Shown here: piece by piece, positions 16,150 to 22,954 of the stretch
How the letters are laid out: each line of letters opens with the position of its first letter
How positions within the stretch are numbered: the first letter of the stretch is position 1
Assembly (NCBI GenBank): GCA_902760755.1
Contig: CACWHK010000024.1
Coordinates: forward strand, 1-33,477
Direction: 5' to 3'
Length of the DNA stretch: 33,477 nucleotides
DNA from: an uncultured Lachnospiraceae bacterium
Lineage (GTDB): Bacteria; Bacillota; Clostridia; Lachnospirales; Lachnospiraceae
Made by a program: the position numbers and the translations under genes
The notes under the pieces: model-generated
Database searches by the model: none
What the model was told of the DNA's origin: nothing
Seen by the model: the letters and a program-made list of their open reading frames with translations, nothing else

Positions 16150-17889
16150 ATGGCTGACTATATGAAAACCTATGAGCAGTGGGTGAACAGCTCTTTCTTT
16201 GACGAGGAAACAACGAAGGAACTGAAGTCCATCGAGGGAAATGAAGCGGAGATCCGTGAGCGGTTCTTCGATGATCTTGAGTTCGGAACCGCAGGACTTC
16301 GCGGCATAATCGGTGCAGGAACCAACCGCATGAACACCTACGTGGTGGCACGTGCGACACAGGGTCTTGCCAACTATATCATTTCCAGACATGCGGAAAA
16401 CCGCGGGGTTGCCATCGCATTTGACTGCCGCAGATTCTCTCCGGAGTTCGCGGATGTTGCAGCCTGTGTTCTGGCGGCAAACGGAATTAAGGCATTTCGC
16501 TTCGAGTCGCTTCGTCCGACACCGGAGCTTTCCTTCGCAGTCCGTTATCTCGGATGTATCGCCGGCATCAATATCACTGCCAGCCACAATCCGCCGGAGT
16601 ATAACGGCTACAAGGTTTACTGGGAGGATGGCGCGCAGATCACGCCTCCGAACGATATCGGGATCATGCTGGAGGTAAAGAAGCTCTCCATCGAGGATTC
16701 CAAAATGATCACCGTGGAGGAGGCTAAAGCCAAGGGCCTGTATCAGGTGATCGGCAAGGAAGTGGATGATGCCTACATGGCAGAGTTAAAGAAGCTTGTC
16801 ATCCATCAGGATACCATCGATCAGTATGCTAAGGATATCAAGGTGGTTTACTCCCCGCTTCACGGCACGGGCAACATCCCGGCACGCCGGATCCTGGCAG
16901 AGATCGGTTTTGAAAATGTATACGTCGTACCGGAGCAGGAGCTTCCGGACGGTGATTTCCCGACGGTTTCCTATCCGAACCCGGAGGCTAAGGAAGCCTT
17001 CGAGCTGGCCCTTAAGCTTGCAAAGGAGAAGGATGCGGATCTGGTGCTTGCAACCGATCCGGATGCAGACCGTCTCGGTGTCTATGTAAAGGATTCCAAG
17101 ACCGGCGAGTACATGTGCCTCACCGGAAATATGTCCGGTTCCCTTCTGGCAGAGTATGAGATCTCCCAGATCCAGGCAACCCGCGGACTTCCGGAGGACG
17201 GACGGCTCATCAAGTCCATCGTTACCACCAATCTGGCAGACTGTATCGCAGAGGCCTACGGGGTAAAGCTGGAGGAGTGTCTGACCGGCTTTAAGTTCAT
17301 CGGACAGAAGATGCTTTCCTATGAGCACAGCGGACACGGAACCTATCTGTTCGGCTTCGAAGAGAGCTACGGCTGCCTGATCGGAACCCATGCAAGAGAT
17401 AAGGATGCCATCGTTGCCACCATGGCACTTTGCGAGGCGGCAACCTACTATAAGTCCATCGGCAAGACCCTCTGGGATGCCATGATCGACATGTACGAGA
17501 AGTACGGCTACTGGACGGACAGCATCTCCACCATCACCATGAAGGGTGTGGATGGCGTGGAGAAGATCAAGTCCATCATGAAGCTGCTTCGGAAGGATAT
17601 TCCCACAAATATCGCAGGCTACGACGTGATCGCGGTACGCGACTACGATACGGACGTTGTCCGGAACCTGCACACCGGTGCAGAGACACCCACCTTCCTG
17701 CCGAAGTCCAACGTTCTTTACTTCGAGCTTTCCGATGACGCATGGCTGTGCGTACGGCCCTCCGGAACCGAGCCGAAGATCAAGTTCTACTTCGGTCTGA
17801 AGGGAACCTCTCTGGAGAATGCAAAGGAGCTTTCCAAGGACTTTGAGTATAAGCTTCAGGGCCTGATCAACAGCCTGGTGAATGCATAA
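16150..17889 (+). CDS. pgcA: Phosphoglucomutase / phosphomannomutase (alpha-D-phosphohexomutase)
   Basis: The 579-residue alpha-D-phosphohexomutase interconverts glucose-1- and glucose-6-phosphate (or the mannose forms). The phosphoserine is S145 in ITASHNPPEYNG, the metal loop DPDADR starts at D303, the sugar-specificity loop is GFEESYGCLIG, and the phosphate-binding loop is RPSGTEPKIKFYF. The N-terminal segment FGTAGLRGIIGAGTNRMN is typical. Length fits the PgcA-type enzymes of Bacillota (about 570-585), which feed UDP-glucose for envelope polymers. The ATG at 16150 has AGGAGG seven bases upstream. It has its own promoter and terminator. Confidence 0.92.
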   Translation: MADYMKTYEQWVNSSFFDEETTKELKSIEGNEAEIRERFFDDLEFGTAGLRGIIGAGTNRMNTYVVARATQGLANYIISRHAENRGVAIAFDCRRFSPEFADVAACVLAANGIKAFRFESLRPTPELSFAVRYLGCIAGINITASHNPPEYNGYKVYWEDGAQITPPNDIGIMLEVKKLSIEDSKMITVEEAKAKGLYQVIGKEVDDAYMAELKKLVIHQDTIDQYAKDIKVVYSPLHGTGNIPARRILAEIGFENVYVVPEQELPDGDFPTVSYPNPEAKEAFELALKLAKEKDADLVLATDPDADRLGVYVKDSKTGEYMCLTGNMSGSLLAEYEISQIQATRGLPEDGRLIKSIVTTNLADCIAEAYGVKLEECLTGFKFIGQKMLSYEHSGHGTYLFGFEESYGCLIGTHARDKDAIVATMALCEAATYYKSIGKTLWDAMIDMYEKYGYWTDSISTITMKGVDGVEKIKSIMKLLRKDIPTNIAGYDVIAVRDYDTDVVRNLHTGAETPTFLPKSNVLYFELSDDAWLCVRPSGTEPKIKFYFGLKGTSLENAKELSKDFEYKLQGLINSLVNA

Positions 17890-17908
17890 ATAAACGAAGA
17901 CAAGACCA

Positions 17909-17950
17909 CTGCAACCTCTCAGGGAAACCGCGAGAGGTTACAGTTTTGTT
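17909..17950 (+). terminator. Intrinsic terminator after phosphoglucomutase
   Basis: CTG plus AACCTCTC (17909-17920, one mismatch) pairs with GAGAGGTT plus CAG (17932-17943), loop 11 bases, followed by TTTTGTT. Confidence 0.85.
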
Positions 17951-17992
17951 AAGAAGTCAGTTGCTCTGTTCACGAATGAAAGGTGGCATGTA

Positions 17993-18961
17993 ATGACAGG
18001 AAGAGTCAGAAAGAAACTGTTTACGGCCCTGCTGCTCCTCGGGGGTGTATTCACCGGGAGTCAGATGGCTGTAAATGCCAATCCGCCGGATGTTTCCTAC
18101 AGCGGGATCGAGAAGGAGGCGTACTATGATACCCTTCGGGAAGCCTTCTACATGGGGGATTATGATGAGGTCGGAGCCTGCAACGGATGGGTGCAGCGCG
18201 TGATCAACAAGTCCGGCCTGATCGGAGAGCTGGTTGTGGACGGAACCACGGTGGAAGAGCTGAATGACGCGCTGGATAAGAGCCCGTATGCAACCCTGGT
18301 TGCAAGCCGGACCGGAGATCAGAATGATTATCAGGATACCAGCGACGACATGATCCGCGACGTCAATGAGGGGAAGATCAAGGCCGGAGACATCCTCATT
18401 TTCACCAAGAACATGAATGATTATTACAACACTCCGAGTCCCCACTGGCTGCATGCAGCCATCGCCATGGAGGAGAACTATCATGGCAAGGTGGAGAACT
18501 ATCAGAACTACGGTCTGACTCGCTGGAGAGATACCTATATCGGTTATCCCTCCATGGCACACGCCCTGGCACCGATCTTCGGTGTGGAGTACTACACGCC
18601 CATGACCTCCGTGCATTCCTATGATGCAGGTGCTGACGACGGATCCACCGGATACTACGTATACCGTCTGGAGCCGGAGAAGTATCAGGAGGACCTGAAG
18701 AAGGCGGAAGAAGAGAAGAAGAAGTCCGAAGAGGCTGCAAAGAACACAACGGAAGCTGCGAAGCCCCAGACCACGGAAAGCCCCTCCGGCAACGGCGGAG
18801 CCGTAAGTACCGAAGCGGAGCAGACGGAAACCGGCGTGCAGGAAATGAATACAAGCAGTGTAAACTCCGGCGGCGGGATGGAGAAGGTCGGAAACATCCT
18901 CGGGGTGCTGATCACGCTTCTCTCACTGGCGCTGATCCTGTTCCTGGTACTGCTGATATAG
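17993..18961 (+). CDS. Secreted, C-terminally anchored NlpC/P60-like protein
   Basis: The protein has 322 residues: a signal peptide (1-29, cleavage near VNA-NPP), a ~200-residue extracellular domain, a Lys/Glu then Thr/Ser-rich stalk (about 228-290), and a final membrane helix (about 299-321). The domain has the order of papain-like NlpC/P60 or CHAP peptidases: C63 at a helix start (GACNGWVQRVI), then AGDILIF at 131-137, then H151/H154 (PHWLHAAIAM). This suggests a wall peptidase or amidase held on the outer face of the membrane. The match is weak enough that I call it like rather than a member. The start at 17993 has AAAGGTGG six bases upstream. Confidence 0.7.
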   Translation: MTGRVRKKLFTALLLLGGVFTGSQMAVNANPPDVSYSGIEKEAYYDTLREAFYMGDYDEVGACNGWVQRVINKSGLIGELVVDGTTVEELNDALDKSPYATLVASRTGDQNDYQDTSDDMIRDVNEGKIKAGDILIFTKNMNDYYNTPSPHWLHAAIAMEENYHGKVENYQNYGLTRWRDTYIGYPSMAHALAPIFGVEYYTPMTSVHSYDAGADDGSTGYYVYRLEPEKYQEDLKKAEEEKKKSEEAAKNTTEAAKPQTTESPSGNGGAVSTEAEQTETGVQEMNTSSVNSGGGMEKVGNILGVLITLLSLALILFLVLLI

Positions 18962-18993
18962 CAAGCGGAAAACGTTAGTGATAGATTGAGGAA

Positions 18994-19057
18994 GGTGCGC
19001 TCATGACAAAGTCATGACATGGGAATCGCACCGACCGACGCGCCGCCGAACTTGCGT
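18994..19057 (+). other. Hairpin-rich leader before the membrane protein gene
   Basis: GGTGCG (18994-18999) can pair with CGCACC (19027-19032), enclosing a 7-bp hairpin TCATGAC/GTCATGA (19001-19007 with 19011-19017, loop AAA). A further possible ACGC/GCGT stem (19038-19041 with 19054-19057) follows. The region is the 132-base gap before the ATG at 19094. I cannot match it to a known riboswitch class. Confidence 0.45.
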
Positions 19058-19093
19058 GAGGGGGCAATACATATGATTCGGGGAGGAGTTACG

Positions 19094-20209
19094 ATGAACA
19101 GAAAATCTCAGTTTCGCGTATCGGCAGTGGTGATCGTTATTGCCGTGATCTTTATCGCGATCATGACCATCAGCCGTGCAGGAAAGCAGAGTGTGGACCT
19201 TTCCGCAGCCGTAACCGTAAAGGGCGGCCTGATCACGGAGGGACAGAGCCAGACCAGCTACCTGCCTGCGCCGGGCAAGAAATGTACCTTTGAAGTGACG
19301 GTAAGCGGTCAGAAGGAGATCACTTCCGCAGCTCAGCTTTACAAGGATGCGGCCATGAAGGAGTCTCTTGCAACTCTGGATCTTACCGGTGGTTCCGCAA
19401 AGACCGAGAGCCTGGAGGTGGACGGTGACGGTGTCTACCTGCTGCTGGCAAGAAGCATCGCTGCAGATGCAGGTGCAGCCCTGGCAGACGGAACCTACAA
19501 GGTGACCTACGCGGTTAAGGTTGTGGGTGAAGGCGGATCGGGAACCCTGATCCTGATGCTGCTCCTGATCGCGGTTGTAACCGTTGCATTTCTCTGGATG
19601 CTTTCCTACGAGACAGGAAAGGAAGCAACCTACAGCAAGAAGAGGATCCGCATGCGGGGCAAGGCCTTCATGCATGCCTTCTTTGTACTGACCATGATGA
19701 TCCTTACCTTTGCACTTCTGGACGGCGTATCGGATCAGTTCCCCTTTACAACGTATCAGGCAGGCTTGATCTCCGTGATCGTTGCGGCAACCGTATTTGT
19801 GATCCTGGCGGACCGTCTGGATGCGTATCTCGGCTTCTCCGAGCGCCGCGGACAGATCATCGCCATGCTCAGTGCCGTTGTACTTGTAAATATGATCGTT
19901 GTGCTGATCCAGGCCTTCTCCAATAAGAGCTCCGGCTCCAAGCTGGGCAACTGGATCGTGAATCTGGTAACAGCCGTAGCATTTTTCGTGATGGTGATCG
20001 CACTGCTCACAAAGAAGAAGACCGCTTCCTCCGGACGGAGAAGAAGCAGTACACGGAGCAGCGCTCCGAAGAGAAAGGCTGCGCCGGTTTCCGATGATGT
20101 GGAGCTTTATGATGCACCGACGAATTACGATCCCTATGATGACAGCGGATATGGCAGCTACAGCGGAGCGGGCAGCATCGAAGAGAACATCGACGACATA
20201 GATTTCTAA
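19094..20209 (+). CDS. Unrecognised multi-pass membrane protein
   Basis: The protein has 371 residues and I recognise no family. A helix at about 9-27 leads to an exported, beta-rich domain (about 30-150, with repeated Thr/Val strands and a conserved-looking DGVYLLLARS). Five or six hydrophobic helices follow (near 155-175, 195-215, 225-245, 260-280 and 300-320). The C-terminus is cytoplasmic: an Arg/Ser-rich basic stretch, then an acidic Tyr/Asp/Ser tail. I start at the ATG at 19094 (GGGAGG seven bases upstream); the in-frame ATG at 19019 lies inside the hairpin leader. It may be cotranscribed with the NlpC/P60-like gene upstream. Confidence 0.75.
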   Translation: MNRKSQFRVSAVVIVIAVIFIAIMTISRAGKQSVDLSAAVTVKGGLITEGQSQTSYLPAPGKKCTFEVTVSGQKEITSAAQLYKDAAMKESLATLDLTGGSAKTESLEVDGDGVYLLLARSIAADAGAALADGTYKVTYAVKVVGEGGSGTLILMLLLIAVVTVAFLWMLSYETGKEATYSKKRIRMRGKAFMHAFFVLTMMILTFALLDGVSDQFPFTTYQAGLISVIVAATVFVILADRLDAYLGFSERRGQIIAMLSAVVLVNMIVVLIQAFSNKSSGSKLGNWIVNLVTAVAFFVMVIALLTKKKTASSGRRRSSTRSSAPKRKAAPVSDDVELYDAPTNYDPYDDSGYGSYSGAGSIEENIDDIDF

Positions 20210-20225
20210 GGGTTAATTCATATAC

Positions 20226-20280
20226 AAAAAGAGGCCGGGACGTAGAGCATTTGAAATGTTCTACGTCCCGGCCTCCTTTT
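20226..20280. terminator. Bidirectional terminator between convergent genes
   Basis: A 21-bp stem (20231-20251 with 20255-20275), perfect except for one G-U pair, with a 3-base loop. It has T-rich sequence downstream on the plus strand (CCTTTTG) and an A run upstream that serves as the T run for the minus strand. It separates the plus-strand membrane protein from the minus-strand AAA+ ATPase and should stop both. Confidence 0.95.
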
Positions 20281-20315
20281 GTTATTCCGGAATTGTTCCG
20301 GAGAATCTCTTTCGA

Positions 20316-21818
20316 TTATGCCGGATATCCTTCTTCCTCGCAATCCGCGATGGTAAGGGTCCGAAGCTGTGCGTCGCTGACTTCCTTCTCTGCAACGATC
20401 CGGGTAGCCTGCCGTTCGATACACCGCTCGATGAAGTTCCGTACCTCACGGGCATTTGCGAAGTTCTCCTCATGGGCCTTCGCACGGGTATCCAGGTACT
20501 TCCGGATATAGGCGGCTGCCTGCTCGTCCGGTGTATATTCCTGCTTCTTGCACATGGATTCGAAGATCTTATAGAGCTCGTCTCCGGTGTAATCCTTGAA
20601 GAAGATATTCTTGTTGAATCTGGACTTAAGTCCCGGGTTGGAGTTTACGAACTCCTCCATCAGCTCGGTGTAGCCTGCCACGATCACGATCAGGTTATCC
20701 CGGTTATCCTCCATCCGCTTCAGGAGCGTATCCAGCGCTTCCTTTCCGAAGTCCTTCTCGTCCTTTCCCGCGGTCAGGGTATAGGCCTCATCGATAAAGA
20801 GGATACCGCCGATGGCACTGTCGATCACCTCGGCTGTCTTGGCTGCGGTCTGACCGATATAGCCAACCACCAGATCGGAACGATCCACCTCCACCAGCTG
20901 TCCGCCGGTCACAACGCCGAGAGCCTTGTAGATCTTGGCCAGAAGTCGCGCCACGGTGGTCTTGCCGGTTCCCGGATTTCCGGAGAACACAAGGTGCAGG
21001 GTGATGTCCGGCTGCTTCATGCCGCGTTCCTCCCGCATCTTCCGTACCTTGATCAGGTTGATCAGATTCGTCAGATCCTGCTTTACGGCATCCAGCCCCA
21101 CCAGGGAATCCAGCTCCTCCATCAGCTCCTCCAGAGTCTTCGGCTTTTCCTCCGCAACCTTCGGAGCCACGGTCTGGGGTGGAGTCTGGTTATTCGTCTG
21201 CCCCTTATTTACGGCAGGGTTGGCGTTGTGTGTCACGCTCTTCGGATTCCGGAAGGAACCCTTCAGCCGTGCCGCATTTATGGAATCCGCAGAGATCAGC
21301 TCTCCCGGATTTCCCACGTTGTAAAGACCGAAATCCTTCAGGAAGTTGTTCAGCATGATCACATAGTTGGAAAGATTACTGATCTCCGTGACCGTGCTTC
21401 CGTTGCCGTTTCCTATGGTGAACTCGGTTCCGAGGTCGTTAAATGTATCAACGACCACGCGGGAGAACGCGCGTCCCAGCTGATCGCGGCGGGCACCGCC
21501 GGAGAGATCATACTTCGCAAAGTAGGTGAGAGCGCGCGGAACGGTGTTGATGAATTCCGGCTTCAGGCTCCGGTCATAGCGGAGCGTAAGGAACTGCCTG
21601 ATATCCACATACATGGTCAGGTATTCCATGATGAAGGTTCTCTCATAATTCGTGTCGGAACCGTCCGGCTCGTACAGGAATCCGAGAAAGAGGAGATAGT
21701 CGAACTTCAGCATCTCCCGAAGCGTCATGGTTCCCGGCGGCATGACACCGCTGGCATTTACCTGATCCGCCAGCTGCAGTGACAGCTGGACCTTCTTGTA
21801 TAATTCGTAGTTTGTCAT
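20316..21818 (-). CDS. CbxX/CfxQ/SpoVK-type AAA+ ATPase
   Basis: The protein has 500 residues. The C-terminal AAA+ module (about 235-490) has Walker A GNPGTGKTT at 280-288, Walker B ILFIDEA at 339-345, the family-typical pore-side YIGQTAAKT at 320-328, and GLKSRF as sensor/arginine-finger region. This is the CbxX/CfxQ type that includes SpoVK and the EccA chaperones of type VII secretion. Residues 1-185 form a helical domain I do not recognise, and 190-225 is an Asn/Pro/Gln-rich linker. It has no membrane helix and is likely a hexameric remodelling ATPase. No type VII genes are nearby, so the partner is unknown. The ATG has GAAGGAG-type purines upstream. Confidence 0.9.
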   Translation of the reverse strand: MTNYELYKKVQLSLQLADQVNASGVMPPGTMTLREMLKFDYLLFLGFLYEPDGSDTNYERTFIMEYLTMYVDIRQFLTLRYDRSLKPEFINTVPRALTYFAKYDLSGGARRDQLGRAFSRVVVDTFNDLGTEFTIGNGNGSTVTEISNLSNYVIMLNNFLKDFGLYNVGNPGELISADSINAARLKGSFRNPKSVTHNANPAVNKGQTNNQTPPQTVAPKVAEEKPKTLEELMEELDSLVGLDAVKQDLTNLINLIKVRKMREERGMKQPDITLHLVFSGNPGTGKTTVARLLAKIYKALGVVTGGQLVEVDRSDLVVGYIGQTAAKTAEVIDSAIGGILFIDEAYTLTAGKDEKDFGKEALDTLLKRMEDNRDNLIVIVAGYTELMEEFVNSNPGLKSRFNKNIFFKDYTGDELYKIFESMCKKQEYTPDEQAAAYIRKYLDTRAKAHEENFANAREVRNFIERCIERQATRIVAEKEVSDAQLRTLTIADCEEEGYPA

Positions 21819-21860
21819 TTTGATCCTTCTCCTTCCCCAAAAGGGAGTTTACATTAAAAC

Positions 21861-21889
21861 AGTATAGCATATTCTTTGGAGGGTGGAAA
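21861..21889 (-). promoter_or_regulatory. Promoter of the AAA+ ATPase gene (minus strand)
   Basis: On the minus strand, TATACT (plus coordinates 21861-21866) preceded by TGC forms an extended -10, with TTTCCA (21884-21889) 17 bases upstream as a 4/6 -35. It lies 42 bases before the ATPase start and back-to-back with the hisA promoter. Confidence 0.65.
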
Positions 21890-21958
21890 TTAAATTTTGA
21901 TGAAGATCTCCGTAAGATCAGATGAAAGATGAAGGGGATTTCCCATGCTTCCCCTGTC

Positions 21959-21987
21959 TTGTCACACCCGTGACGGTATGCTATAAT
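21959..21987 (+). promoter_or_regulatory. Strong hisA promoter
   Basis: TTGTCA at 21959-21964 (5/6) and TATAAT at 21982-21987 (6/6) with a 17-base spacer; TGC at 21979-21981 also makes it an extended -10. This is among the strongest promoters in the window. Confidence 0.85.
21961..21974 (+). promoter_or_regulatory. Possible operator dyad within the hisA promoter
   Basis: GTCAC (21961-21965) and GTGAC (21970-21974) form an inverted repeat with a 4-base spacer, overlapping the -35 hexamer and lying in the spacer. A protein bound here would block RNA polymerase. Short dyads also occur by chance. Confidence 0.35.
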
Positions 21988-22041
21988 ACCACATGTGTTT
22001 TTACGTCCGGTTACGGACTGCAGGAGAAAAGAGGAGGAATC

Positions 22042-22842
22042 ATGCGTCTTCGGCCATGCATCGATATACATAACGGTGAGGTGAAGCAGATCGTGGGCGG
22101 GAGCCTTTCGGATCTTTCGCTTCCGGAGACCAACTTCGTAGCCTCCGAGGGCGGAGCCTTCTACGGGCGTCTCTACCGGGAGCTTGGGCTGCCGGGCGGA
22201 CATATCATCCTGCTTAATCCGGCAGGAACACCGGAGTATGAAGCGGATATCGAAACAGCCCGTGAGGCGCTGGCGGAGTATCCCGGAGGACTGATGATCG
22301 GTGGAGGAGTTACGGCCGAAAATGCGGCACATTTCCTTGATCTTGGAGCCTCCCATGTGATCGTTACCTCCTATGTGTTCCGGAACGGGCGTGTGGACTG
22401 GAAGCGGCTGGAGCGTCTTACCCGTGAGGTGGGACGGGAACGGCTGGTGCTGGACCTTAGCTGCAGGCGGACGGACCGGGGGTACTGTATCGCAACGGAC
22501 CGCTGGCAGAAACTGACAGAGGTTTACATAACAACGGAAACCCTGGAGCTTCTGATGGAATCCTGTTCGGAATATCTGATCCACGCAGTGGATGCGGAAG
22601 GAAAGCGAAACGGGATCGAGGAACCCCTGGCAAGACAGCTGGGAGACTGGGGAAAGCTCCCCATTACCTACGCCGGAGGCGTGGGAAGCTTCGAGGATCT
22701 GGAGACCTTACGTGAGGCCGGAAGTGACCGGCTGGATGTCACCATCGGAAGTGCGCTCTCCATCTTCGGGGGAGATATGGATCTGGCTGAGGTTATCCGT
22801 TTCCTGAAGGACAGCGGGAAGCATCCGGAATCCGAGTGCTGA
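22042..22842 (+). CDS. hisA: HisA, eukaryotic-type ProFAR isomerase
   Basis: The 266-residue (beta/alpha)8 enzyme of histidine biosynthesis isomerises the aminoaldose ProFAR to the aminoketose PRFAR. The opening RPCIDIHNGEVKQIVGG, with NFVASEGGAFYGRLYRELGL and GGHIILL, resembles fungal/plant HisA (yeast His6) rather than the common bacterial form. Other barrel motifs include MIGGGVTAENA, VLDLSCR, YLIHAVDAEGKRNGIEE and TYAGGVGSFEDL; Asp in CIDIHNG and VLDLSCR are the likely catalytic residues. The ATG at 22042 has GAGGAGG four bases upstream; the open frame upstream of it is non-coding leader holding the promoter. No other his genes are adjacent, so it is a stand-alone copy. Confidence 0.88.
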   Translation: MRLRPCIDIHNGEVKQIVGGSLSDLSLPETNFVASEGGAFYGRLYRELGLPGGHIILLNPAGTPEYEADIETAREALAEYPGGLMIGGGVTAENAAHFLDLGASHVIVTSYVFRNGRVDWKRLERLTREVGRERLVLDLSCRRTDRGYCIATDRWQKLTEVYITTETLELLMESCSEYLIHAVDAEGKRNGIEEPLARQLGDWGKLPITYAGGVGSFEDLETLREAGSDRLDVTIGSALSIFGGDMDLAEVIRFLKDSGKHPESEC

Positions 22843-22892
22843 TTATCGTAAAAAATGACCGATCCGTAACAGAAACGGAAGGGGAAACGGTC

Positions 22893-22898
22893 TATACT
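22893..22898 (+). promoter_or_regulatory. Possible -10 of the GH9 cellulase gene
   Basis: TATACT at 22893-22898 lies 56 bases before the cellulase start in an AT-rich patch. No recognisable -35 sits 16-18 bases upstream. A small hairpin (GTCTC at 22922-22926 with GAGAC at 22932-22936, loop GAAAA) lies between it and the ribosome site GGAGGG. Confidence 0.35.
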
Positions 22899-22954
22899 AT
22901 AGGATAGAGAGAACGTGAACTGTCTCGAAAAGAGACCTGTATGGAGGGATTGCA

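Noticed and set aside
20256-21782. A 508-codon plus-strand open frame opposite the AAA+ ATPase
   Set aside because: The minus strand carries intact Walker A and B motifs and a promoter. The plus-strand frame starts inside the bidirectional terminator.
20316-21818. The CbxX-type ATPase as EccA of a type VII secretion system
   Set aside because: No WXG100, EccC-type FtsK/SpoIIIE ATPase or other type VII gene is in the window, and the N-terminal domain is not clearly TPR.
21922-22041. A 40-residue N-terminal extension of HisA
   Set aside because: It covers the promoter and leader. HisA homology begins at the ATG at 22042, which has a good ribosome site.
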